DNA from: Diprion similis
Taxonomy: Eukaryota > Arthropoda > Insecta > Hymenoptera > Diprionidae
Assembly: GCF_021155765.1 (NCBI RefSeq)
Contig: NC_060108.1
Location: forward strand, 8,901,425-8,965,424
Direction: 5' to 3'
DNA: 64,000 nucleotides
This document shows positions 10,836-20,309 of the stretch, one piece after another (position 1 is the stretch's first letter; every line of letters starts with the position of its first letter). The translations under genes and the position numbers were made by a program. A model generated the notes under the pieces. That model made no database searches. It was given only the letters and a program-made list of their open reading frames with translations, and was not told where the DNA came from.

Positions 10836-12052
10836 ATAACATAATCGCTCACAAAGCTCTAAAAAATGTTTGCCTGAGCAAATCTGCTTCTTGCGATTTT
10901 CGTGTGGCCAGCGCGGTATGCTCAAAAAATTATGGCGAGCAAAGCATAAATAGCATTCGAAAAAAATTAAATATCTCATATGGTGATCGTGTGTATTATT
11001 ACGCGATCCAAGCCGACAAAAAACGGAAAAACAGAGCATGTCGCGAATCGAAGAAACCCAAAAAGTTGCGACGGCTCCAACTAAAAGTCAGTAGAGAATC
11101 CTTGCGGAAAAAGAAAGAAAATTTCGAAGGAATATCGTATCTTCCGAATTGTGGAATTAATCAATCGCACGAAAAGACGTCTACGGATGCTGTTTCGCAG
11201 GAAAATTGCACGATAGTATATTTCGATTTAGAAACGTCGGGCTTTAGTGCAACAGCAGATATTCTGTAAATCGCTTCAATATCGGAGGAAGTTACTTTTA
11301 ATGTATATATTCACTCCTCGCAAAAAGTACCTGCTAACGTTAGTAAAATAACGGGATTTAAAATATTCCAAAGTCAATTGTATTTACATGATGAGCAGCT
11401 GGATACGTGTACTCAGGAAGAAGCATTACTTGCGTTTCATCAATTTTTAACCCGTTTCGGAACACGCTGTCTTTTAGTGGCACATAATGCTTCGTTTGAT
11501 ACGCCACGGCTTCTAAGGCTCATCTCAAAATACAACATGATTGATGAATATCGTGTTATAACTGGTTTTTCTGATACCTTGATCGTTTTCAAAAAAGTAT
11601 TATCAAATCGAAAAGGCCCGGGCTTATTCAAATTAAAAACATTATATGACGATTTCATCAGGAATGAGAATGACACAGGCAGCGACTCATCTTTCCATGA
11701 CGCTTAATGCGACGTTGAAGTTTTACAAAAGCTTGCAATCCATTTTAAAATTGAAGAGAAGCTTTTCTCCACTTTAAAAACGTTTCAGACCAGTCTGATT
11801 GAACTAAATGACAGCTGTAAAATCAATCGAAATTTACAAGAAATACAGGTTTTCAAAAACATCGTTTCAAACAATATGTTGAGAAAAATGGCCAAAGCAG
11901 AAATTAGAAGCGATTACCTTATAAATGTTTATAAAAAGGAAGGCGAATCGAAAATCGTTGAGATACTTTCGGAAAAAGTTAATGGAAAACCACGAGTCAG
12001 CAAAAACAAGAAAGTCCTTCAAAAAAATTTTAAACATCTGGCCACTTTTTAA
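10778..12052 (+). pseudogene. C-terminal part of the transposase gene: DnaQ-like 3'-5' exonuclease
   Basis: This continues the transposase (TNESVNN at 10815 onward), passes a lysine/arginine-rich linker (11018-11120), and enters a DEDD-type exonuclease fold. Exo I is VYFDLETSG (Asp at 11225, Glu at 11231). Exo II is AHNASFD (Asn 11486, Asp 11498). Exo III is the H...D pair at 11696 and 11711. Two in-frame stops interrupt it: TAA at 11267-11269, just after Exo I, and TAA at 11705-11707, inside Exo III. The same frame resumes after each and ends at TAA 12050-12052. All three exonuclease motifs keep their acidic residues, so the breaks look recent compared with the BEL copy. The enzyme class would remove nucleotides from DNA 3' ends. 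Its role in transposition is unknown to me. Confidence 0.82.
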
Positions 12053-12999
12053 TAATTAAGTTGTTGTTACGATACACAACATTGACAATGACAGTGGTGA
12101 GATAAGATAACAAAATGAGATAAAATGTGATTTTTCTATTCATTATAATTTAACTCTGATTTAAAAAAGTACTATGGAGTTATCGATCAAGTGATCATTA
12201 AACATTTAATCGCTGTTGAATAATTACAGAAGTGAGATAAAATGTGATTTTTCTTTTCATTATTATTTACCTATGATATAAAAAATACTATGCAGTTATC
12301 ATTATGTTGACATTTTATAATATATGAAAAATACTATAAAAACAATGTTAGTCATTCCGAGAAGACCAATATTTTGCGTATTTTATTTATGTACCTGACC
12401 CATTCCTGATTATCCGTAATAATTACAACACGAAAGACAAAACACCAAAAGAATATTCTATTTTGTATGAATAAATTTATTTATTACTTTTTATTTTTTT
12501 TTGTTCCTATTTAATTTGTTGATAATTTTTCATATCTCGTTTTATAATATTTATAATCTCGATTGTAAAGTTGAATTTTCATATGAACAACTTATTTTTA
12601 ACAAAAAGTGTTGTTATATTCCTAAAAAGTTTCTGGAATTAATATTACACGGTCGAAAATACCGTCGAATTTATAACTTTGAATCGCGATTACGTAAGAA
12701 CGGCATGGCTGAGTATTTCTATTTTTTGACATTTTGTTCCTAATATCATCACCTATCATAGTGCAGTTTTTTTTATCAAAATCTATAGAAAATTCGAATT
12801 GTTGCGAATTAAAATGTCTCTCTAGCTCATGCCTCGGCTATACTTTACGTGTATAAACTCGTAATTTCAACAACAAATATCTCCACTTTGGTATGGATGA
12901 GGTCCTTGAAATTTTGTGAGTGCATTAAGGATGTTATAAATAGCGCGTGGTTCAAATTTTTTAAAAATCTATAGAAAGTCGATTTACCTGTGAACGTCC
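12053..12999. other. 3' non-coding part of the DNA transposon
   Basis: AT-rich sequence from the end of the exonuclease frame to the right terminus. It contains the direct repeat at 12116-12301 and an 80-codon open frame (12501-12743) with no recognisable similarity. ATCTATAGAAA occurs at 12780-12790 and again at 12967-12977, close to the right end. Confidence 0.55.
12116..12301. repeat. Direct repeat, about 69 bp, offset 117
   Basis: 12116-12184 and 12233-12301 both start TGAGATAAAATGTGATTTTT and end in (G/C)AGTTATC. The copies differ at scattered positions, about 85% identical by eye. The repeat lies in the 3' non-coding part of the transposon. Confidence 0.75.
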
Positions 13000-14168
13000 T
13001 TAAGCTGAACGTCGTACATAGTTCTTCGAATGTGAGTAACGCGTTACCGACGATTTTGTTCAACTGCGTTTTCGTTGATTTTACACCGGCTTCCCATAGG
13101 CCGCCAAAGTGGGGTGAGTTAGGTGGGTTGAAATGCCACTTAATAGCTTGATGGGTAAAATAATTTTCTATTGTCGATCGAGTTTGTTCATTTTTTATGA
13201 GGTTATACAGCTCCCGAACTTCGTTATTTGCACCTACAAAGTTTGTGCCGTTATCCGAATATATGTCGGATGGTTTTCCACGACGAGATATAAATCGTTT
13301 AAAGGCGTTAAGAAAACCCGAAGTCGAAAGATCTACTGCTACCTCTAAGTGAATAGCTTTGGTCGTAAAGCATATGAAAAGACACAAGTAGGCCTTTCCA
13401 GTTTTGTTACGCGAAATTTTAATCGTAAATGGGCCCGCGTAGTCGACCCCGCATTTCGTGAAAGCCCGTGCTGGCTTGACTCGTGCGCCAGGTAATTCAC
13501 CCATTAATTGATTCAAGGTATAAGGGCGATTTTTGAAGCACACTATGCAATGGCGCAGCACCCTTCTTATTGCGTTTCTACCTGATAATGGCCAGAAACG
13601 CGTACGTATTGAAGCAAGTAAGGCTTGTGATCCAGTGTGTAATAAACGATAATGCTCGTCTCGTATTATGAGCCTTGTTAAATGATGCTTAGCCGGTAAT
13701 ACAATTGTATGTTTGTGGGCTTCAGGCAAGCTAGAATTTCCTAACCGACCTCCTACTTTGATAAGTCCGTCCTTATCTATGAATGGATGTAAGGATAAAA
13801 ATTTACTATTGTTCTTCAAGTTTTGTTTCAGGCGGAGAGCCTTGAGTTCGTTAGGAAATTCCTGCCTTTGCTTGAGCTTAACTACCCGATAAAAAGCAGT
13901 TTCAATTTCGTTGACCGTCAAGGGTCCAGACATTGGTTGATCGCGATTTAAAGTGTTGTGCTTAAATCTTATACCATAAGCAACTACGCGTTTTAACCTA
14001 ATTAAGGAAGAGAATCTATTTAAAAATTCATCCAAGTTTTTACTTATATTTACAAATACCACACTGTGTTGCTTCTTCTCGGGAACGTCCATCGGTTCAG
14101 GCAGCTGTGCGTGTGGCCAGTAGGTTGGCCTTTGAGAGAGCCAGGTAGGCCCTTGCCACCAGTCCCTT
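12845..14168 (-). pseudogene. BEL/Pao integrase segment of pol, truncated
   Basis: The frame is readable from about 14168 down. The last BEL-derived bases are at 13004; the tail to 12845 is read from the inserted DNA transposon and is not retroelement protein. The H2C2 zinc-binding segment (HYRLLHTG near 13640, C-x2-C near 13550) precedes a DDE core whose three acids are present: VDYAGP (near 13445), SDNGTNF (near 13250) and GGLWEAG (Glu near 13090). The usual DUF5641 C-terminal domain of BEL pol is absent. The join to the RNase H frame upstream is broken by a frameshift near 14168. The enzyme would insert retroelement DNA into chromosomes. This copy cannot make a complete protein. Confidence 0.9.
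13000..13003. repeat. TTAA flanking the DNA transposon, right
   Basis: TTAA directly follows the right terminus. Sequence to its right is BEL integrase on the minus strand. Confidence 0.7.
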
Positions 14169-16083
14169 CCAGAAATTGAGGGTCAATGCCCCGTGAGATG
14201 ACGTCAGCAGGGTTGTCCTCGGATTTAACGTGTCGCCAAGTATCGGGATCCGTGAGTTCTTGGATCTCAGCTACACGATTGGCAACAAACGTTTTCCATT
14301 GGCACGGTTCGCCCTTGATCCATGCCAGAGTGATGGTTGAGTCGCTCCAAAGATACACCTGGTTGATGTGCATTCGTAGAGCTTGTATCACCTTCTTACT
14401 CAACTCTGCCAGCAGAAGTGCGCCGCACAGTTCGAGTCGTGGAAGGCTCACATTTTTTATCGGTGCAACCTTTGATTTGGCGCACAGCAACCTTGTAGTC
14501 CAGGTGCCATTTGGTGTCGATGATCGGAGGTATATGCAGGCTCCATACGCTGCTTCAGAGGCATCGCAGAATCCGTGCAGCTCGATGTTCGTTGGGTTGG
14601 TAGGTTTGACCAATCGGGGAATTTTTATGTTTCGTAGGCTTGTTAGTTGCCCGACGTATCGTGTCCATAGAGTGTGTATATCCAGTGGAACAGATTCATC
14701 CCAGCTAATCTTTGCCAACCGTAGGCGTTGTAATATAATTTTCGTCTTGATAGTGGTTGGTCCGATCAATCCTAGTGGATCGAATATTTGGGCTATCGTC
14801 GAGAGAATACTTCTCTTCGTAACCCGTTTAGAAATGTCTGGAACTTGCACCTGGTATTGTAGCTCGTCCCGTAGGGGGTTCCAGCGGAGACCCAACGTTT
14901 TCACATCGTCTCCGATACTGCGAGTGGCCATAGTTGTATGATCCTCGCCGATTTCATGACGCAGTTTTTCGTCATTTGCTGCCCATTTGTATAATCTAAA
15001 TTTTGCAGCTTGGAGAACTGTTGTAATGTCGGCTCGAATACGATTTACCTCTTCTCGGGTGTCTGCTCAGGTTAGCAGGTCATCGACATAGAAATCCTCC
15101 TGTATTATGCGACTGGCGTCGGAAAAATGGTCGAGGTTTTCTCGTGCCAGCTGATGTAGGCATCTGATCGCTAAAAATGGCGATGATGCAAGACCGTCAG
15201 TAACGGTGTTCAATTGGAAGATCCGCAGGGGTTCTTCCGGGGACCGTCTCCAGACGATGCGCTGAAGATCTCGTTGATCCTGGTGGACTAAGATTTGGCG
15301 GTACATTTTTTCAATATCCGCTGTGATTACGTACTTGTGTTGACGAAAGCGTAGAACGATTGAGAAGAGATCTTGCTGAATCGTGGGTCCGACTAGTAGT
15401 AGATCGTTGAGAGATGTCCCAGACGTTGTTTTACCCGACCCGTCGAACACGACTCTTAGTTTGGTCGTTAGGCTGTCTTCCTTCAAAACTGCGTGATGCG
15501 GTATGTAATAAGTTGGCCGCGTTGTCGGAAGATCATTGATGATCTCGGTCATATGATTCAGAGACTCGTATTCGTCCATGAATTTTACGTACTGAGCCTT
15601 TAGGTCAGGCTGTCGTGATAATTTGCGTTCGACTGCGTGAAATCGTTTTATCGCGGTTTGTTTGGAATCTCCTAACTCAGAGACATCCTTACGTAAGGGT
15701 AGTTGTACGATAAACTTCCCGTCATCCGCGTGGCCGTGCGTCTGGTCAAAATGCTCTTCACAGTCTCGTTCGTCAGGTGTGAAGTGAGGCTTCCTGATGC
15801 ATTCCTCCAATTTCCAGAAACGGTCTAAACGATAATTTAATTGATCGTTTGTGACGAACCCGCAGAACTGTTGGGTTCGATGTTTATTATGTTGCTCGAT
15901 TGCAATTTCTCCGGAAATGATCCAACCCAATTGGGTTTTCTGCATGACAGGCTGTCCCTTGGCCAGTTTTATTTGACCTACGCAAATTAATTCCCAGAAA
16001 ATGGATGCGCCGATGAGCAGGTCAATTTTACCCGGGCGATTGAACGTTGGATCGGCTAGAGTTAAGTTCTCAGGTATACGCAA
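14050..16083 (-). pseudogene. BEL/Pao reverse transcriptase and RNase H segment of pol
   Basis: Reading down from 16083: a post-protease segment (GKIDLLIGA, LGWIISGEI), then reverse transcriptase with LRVVFDGS (near 15445) and the FYVDDLL catalytic box at about 15072-15095. An in-frame TGA follows at 15067-15069, and the same frame continues to 14050. Beyond it lies the Pao-type RNase H: CDASE (near 14565), PRLELCGA (near 14430), WSDS (near 14340) and NPADVISRG (near 14205), so the catalytic acids are retained. The last part before 14050 is out of frame because of an indel near 14168. RT and RNase H convert retroelement RNA to DNA. The two stretches are one gene split by a single stop. Confidence 0.92.
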
Positions 16084-17726
16084 GTGTTTTGCGTCGAACC
16101 ATGTTGCTGCGTCACAATTTCGTCGATGACGAGGACTGGCAGTGTGCTCTTGTAGGCATGCTGTCGTGAGCGAATCGTCAGCTGTAGTCGTTCACGAACG
16201 TTTGTGAGCGTATTGTTGATACCACCAAGTGGCATGGATAATCTCTCCTTGGGTAAGGAAAGTCGATCACTGAGTTCTCTAGTCATGAGGTTCGACTGGG
16301 ACCCTGAGTCGAGAAGTGCTCGACATTCATGCGATTTACCGTACTTGTCTTCCACAAGAATCAACGTGGTTGATAGAAGAACTTGAGATTTTGCGGCTCC
16401 TACCGCTCCGGTGAATGGGGCCGCCGTTTGAGCCGTGCCGGGTCCGTCGGACGGGCCTGGTTTCGCGTTACGGCTTGCAGAAGTCTCTTGCTCCGAATCT
16501 GGTGTAGGCGCGCGAAAACCCCTTTCATTGGACGTAGTTGGATAAGACTCCACATGTAATAAAGAGTTGTGGAATTTCTGACACTTTCGGCACCGGCCAA
16601 ATGTGCACTTCCCACTGTGAGATCTTAAACAGTTCATACACAGTTTATGGTTTTTTACTTCAACTGTCCGAGACGCGCGCGATAGATTACGAAACACTGG
16701 GCACCTAAAAAGTTCGTGAGAGTTTTCACACAACTTGCACTTTGTAATGTCCGTTGATACACCTGTAAAGCTTGTGTTGGGACGTTTGGAGTTTGATTTT
16801 CGTGAATCACTTGGCGGATTCGACTTGTTACCGCTCTTTGTTACCGATTCTGTATCCACTATCGAACAACGCTCTTCTAGAAACTCTATCAAGTTTGTTT
16901 CCGTTGGCATATCAATATCCTTAGTGTAGCTTTTCCACTCACGCTTCGTTGTATAGTCCATCTTTGTGACGATATGATGCGTGAATAACGCGTCCCATGT
17001 ATTAGCACCCAAAATCTTCAAGGATCGTGAGACTTTCTGAGCATGATCAAGCATATGCCGTAATGCCGTACCCGATTCTCGATGCACCAAAGGAGTATCA
17101 ATTAGAGATTGAAGATGCCGATTGATCATTAATTTTTTGTTGTCGAAGCGTTTAGTCAGCATATCCCATGCAGTTCTATAGTTATCCGCGGATGTTGCCA
17201 ATGAATCAATCACCTCTATAGCTGTTTTCTGGAGTGAGGATCGCAGGTAGAAGAATTTTTGAATGTCCGGTATCGCGGGATTATTATGAATCAACGCGCT
17301 GAAGGTATCCCGGAAGTTTAGCCACTGGTCATAATTACCGTTAAACTTAGGTAGGTTCATCGTTGGTAATTTGATGCCAGAGCTGATCGTATCAATGTTT
17401 GTGTTCGCTGTAACCGCTGAATTCACTGAAGCAGGGGTTGCATTGTTGTGACGATTAAGGTACGTGTTCGCCTTACTAATCGCTGAATAATATGCGTCTT
17501 CAAAGCCAAGACGCTCTGCTTCATGGTCAGACACCTGATCGATAGCTTCGATTTCCGTCTGCTGCTCGTCAAATTCAGCAAGTGTGAAACGTGCTTCGTT
17601 TAGCCGCGCTCCCAAATTTGCGAAATCACCTGTGTTTACATCGAAGGTTTCTAGCCAATTTGAAAATCAAGTTAATTTGGCCTTGACCCTTTCTTGTGCC
17701 TGCTTCAGCGTGATTAATTCCGCCAT
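16062..17726 (-). pseudogene. BEL/Pao gag and aspartic protease segment
   Basis: The most likely start is the ATG at 17726-17724, because it lies in frame with the long frame below. An in-frame TGA at 17667-17669 cuts the product after 19 residues. From 17666 the same frame is open down to 16062. A DUF1759-type gag domain covers about 17100-17400 (LPKFNGNYDQWLNFRD, then RLDNK-like RFDNKK). A cysteine/histidine zinc-knuckle cluster sits at about 16565-16745. A DUF1758 aspartic protease follows with the LLDSGSQSN catalytic motif near 16305-16320. A frameshift near 16100 separates it from the RT frame. Gag would form the particle that packages element RNA, and the protease would process the polyprotein. 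This copy cannot do either intact. Confidence 0.9.
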
Positions 17727-18013
17727 CGTTGCAGATGATGTTTGTCGGTTCTAGTAGCCCAAATGTGTTGAAAAATAGCTGTCTTCACGTAGGTGATGGC
17801 ATATGTCTACCCCACTGACAAATGTTCGTAACTGAAAATTGTCTCTAATTCATTACGCGAACTGTTAAGCATGCAATCGTTATTTAAGCGTTGATTACAC
17901 GTCGTCAATTCACTGTGCGGACTAATTACTGCACTACTGTTATTAAATTGTTACGATTATGTCACTGCGCGACCTAATCACTACTGTGATTTATGGATCA
18001 CTACGTTGTGAAT
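17727..18013 (-). other. BEL leader between primer site and gag
   Basis: Untranslated region of the retroelement with no open frame or recognisable motif. This is where a packaging signal would be expected. Confidence 0.6.
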
Positions 18014-18029
18014 CCGGCTCGAAGGACCA
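18014..18029 (-). other. BEL primer-binding site matching tRNA-Tyr
   Basis: On the plus strand, 18012-18029 reads ATCCGGCTCGAAGGACCA. As I recall it, this is the 3' end with CCA of eukaryotic tRNA-Tyr (acceptor strand TCGAAGG). The element, on the minus strand, carries the complement, TGGTCCTTCGAGCCGG. Five A residues separate it from the LTR edge at 18035. Confidence 0.85.
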
Positions 18030-18034
18030 AAAAA

Positions 18035-18746
18035 TGTAAAGTTACCGTAGAATAAGTTTTCCAGGGTCGAATTATTTTCTCGGTGTGTGAATTCAATATA
18101 TACAAAATGACCAACCAAATTGTTTATTTGCTATTAGACATTACATATATTGGAAAATGAATTATTATGCAAATGTAACAAACTGAACAAGGTTATTTAG
18201 TGACCGTTATGCGGAAGTATAAGTCAACTTCATGAGTCTCGTGTGTTTCGTGGGTGTACGTTCACCCGCGAAAAAAACGTGTATTACTAGTTGGATACTC
18301 GACGAAGACTGACGTTGTGTTCCCCGTTTGAAACGTCTCAAACAGGGATATTTTAACTGGACCCGAGAGGGTGGGAGGCAATGCCAGATACCGCGATGCG
18401 TGGTCCGGTAGGGGTTGGAAAAAACCCAGAGTCAATCGTGTGACTCTTGTGAGGCCCTCGGCGCGGGCCCTTCGGGAAGAGCCAAGAGACGGCGTTCAGC
18501 ACCATATGAACGTCATAAACTAAAAAAAGTTGAAAATCCCTAACTCGTAGGACGCCAAGAGGTACCGAACGTGTCTGGCATGTGTTTTGCACGCTGCCTT
18601 TCCAGGCATGGTCAATTCCTTTAACGGTTAAGTGCAATATTCTTGGTACTTGAGAATACCCGGAGGTTTGGACTTGGCCTGGGACTGCCTCCCTTTATAG
18701 TGTGGTAAATTCCGTAAGCCTTAATTTTTTATACTAATTATTTACA
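18035..18746 (-). repeat. BEL/Pao 5' LTR, 712 bp
   Basis: The edges are TGTAAA (plus strand 18035-18040) and TTTACA (18741-18746), a matched TG...CA pair. The inner edge sits five bases from the primer site. On the minus strand an AATAAA poly(A) signal lies at 18128-18123, about 90 bases from the inner edge, as expected for R/U5. A TATAAA at 18699-18694 is only 47 bases from the outer edge; if it is the promoter box, U3 is unusually short. An imperfect stem-loop (CCCCGTTTGA against TCAAACAGGG) occupies 18322-18347. No second copy exists in the window to confirm the ends. Confidence 0.8.
18123..18128 (-). promoter_or_regulatory. Candidate poly(A) signal in the BEL LTR
   Basis: AATAAA on the minus strand within AGCAAATAAACAATT, positioned where the R/U5 boundary of an LTR is expected. 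Confidence 0.45.
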
Positions 18747-18788
18747 TTTTTTTTTTTTACGGTATATCAGGTTGTATAGGACCGAACA
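18747..18788. other. Junction between BEL LTR and satellite
   Basis: A T-run followed by about 30 bases that match neither the satellite monomer nor the LTR. The satellite begins abruptly at GAGATATC (18789). Confidence 0.7.
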
Positions 18789-20309
18789 GAGATATCTTCA
18801 ATTTTTCTGCTGTTCTAAGCTGAATGTCTGCGATTCTGACAAACGCGCATGACAATTCCAGGTTTTATCCGTAACTTGGTCGAAACGGTCAGAACCGACG
18901 AGAATCTGAGGTTTCTGAGCCAAATTCCAACTTTTTTCTGAATTTTCTGTGCGGGGCAGCTAAGTGTCTGAAACTCTGTCAAACCCACCCAATAATTTCG
19001 AAATCAATTCATAAATAGCCAAAATTCGTAGGAAAATGTAGAATTCCTGGCTATCTCATCTCTGAATCGAGATATCTTCAATTTTCCTGCTGGTCTGACC
19101 TGAATGTCCGCGATTCTGACAAACGCGCATGACAATTCTAGGTTTTATTCGAAACTTGGTCAGAACGGTCAGAACCGACGAGAATCGGAGGTTTCTCAGC
19201 CAAATATCAACTTTTTTCTGAATTTTCAAAGCGGGGCAGCTGAGTATCTGGAGCTCTGTCGAACCCACCCAAGGATTTCAGGATCGGTTCATAAATAGCC
19301 GAGATCCGTTGAAAAAATGTAGAATTTCTGGCTATCTCGTCACTTACTCGAGATATCTTCAATTTTCCTGCTGGTCTGACCTGAATGTCCGCGATTCTGA
19401 CAAACGCGCATGACAATTCTAGGTTTTATTCGAAACTTGGTCAAAACGGTCAGAACCGACGAGAATCGGAGGTTTCTCAGCCAAATATCAACTTTTTTCT
19501 GAATTTTCGAAGCGGGGCAGCTGAGTATCTGGAGCTCTGTCGAACCCACCCAAGGATTTCAGGATCGGTTCATAAATAGCCGAGATCCGTTGAAAAAATG
19601 TAGAATTCCTGGCTATCTCGTCACTTAATCGAGATATCTTTAATTTTTCTGCTGGTCTGTGCTAAATGTCTGCGATTCTGACAAACGCGCATGACAATTC
19701 CAGGTTTCATTCGTAACTTGGTCAGAACGGTCAGAACCGACAAGAATGGAGGGTTTCTCAGCCAAATACCAACTTTTTTCTTAATTTTTGAAGCTGGGCA
19801 GCTAGGTGTCTGGAACTCTGTCGAACCCACCCAAGAATTTCAGGATCGGTTCATAAATAGCCGAGATCCGTTGAAAAAATGTAGAATGCCTGGCTATCTC
19901 GTCACTTAATCGAGATATCTCCAATTTTTCCGCCGGTCTGTGTTGAATGTCTGCGATTCTGACAAACGCGCATGACAATTCCAGGTTTCATTCGTAACTT
20001 GGTCAGAACGGTCAAAACCTACAAGAATCGACGGTTTCTTAGCCAAATACCAACTTTTTCTGAATTTTTGAAGCGGGGCAGCTGGGTGTCTGGAACTCTG
20101 TCAAACCCGCCCAAGAATTTCAGAATCGGTTCATAAATAGCCGAGATCCGTTAAAAAATGTCGAATTTCTGGCTATCTCGTCTCTAAATCGAGATATCTT
20201 CAATTTTCCTGCTGGTCTGACCTGAATGTCTGCGATCCTGACAAACGCGCATGACAATTCTAGGTTTCATTCGAAACTTAGTCAGAACGGTCAGAACCGA
20301 CGAGAATCG

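Larger units (their letters stand above)
8692..12999 (+). mobile_element. TTAA-flanked DNA transposon with Mutator-like transposase and exonuclease, 4308 bp
   Basis: The left end reads GGACGTTCCCAGGT from 8692. The right end, read inward from 12999, is GGACGTTCACAGGT, 13 of 14 matching. TTAA stands outside both ends (8688-8691, 13000-13003), and the outer AGC is also shared in inverted sense, so the true terminus could lie a few bases further out. The only recognisable gene inside is the spliced transposase-exonuclease gene at 8956-12052, centred between the ends. TTAA duplications are known for the piggyBac and Kolobok superfamilies, whereas classic Mutator elements duplicate 8-10 bp. The right end interrupts the BEL integrase; the left flank is unrelated to BEL. 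Confidence 0.8.
13004..18746 (-). mobile_element. BEL/Pao LTR retroelement, decayed, missing its 3' end
   Basis: Read on the minus strand, the order is 5' LTR (18746-18035), primer site (18029-18014), leader, gag (start codon at 17726), protease, reverse transcriptase, RNase H and integrase. This is the BEL/Pao order, with RNase H directly before the H2C2 integrase. The copy stops at 13004 within the integrase region, where the TTAA-flanked DNA transposon begins. The end of pol and the 3' LTR are not found anywhere in the window. Two in-frame stops (17667-17669, 15067-15069) and two frameshifts (near 16100 and near 14168) mark it as an old, inactive copy. Its 5' LTR lies 42 bases from the first satellite monomer. 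Confidence 0.92.

Noticed and set aside
12501-12743. 80-codon plus-strand frame near the right end of the TTAA transposon
   Set aside because: No recognisable similarity, hydrophobic low-complexity start, AT-rich region. It could be a remnant second gene but I cannot support it.
13133-13348. Plus-strand frame opposite the integrase
   Set aside because: Antisense shadow of the BEL integrase core.
14186-14941. 251-codon plus-strand frame
   Set aside because: It is antisense to the BEL RNase H region, which has clear catalytic motifs on the minus strand.
18580-18640. Fragment of 18S rRNA (GTCAATTCCTTTAA)
   Set aside because: Only about 13 bases agree with the familiar rRNA sequence and the flanks do not. 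The segment lies inside the BEL LTR.
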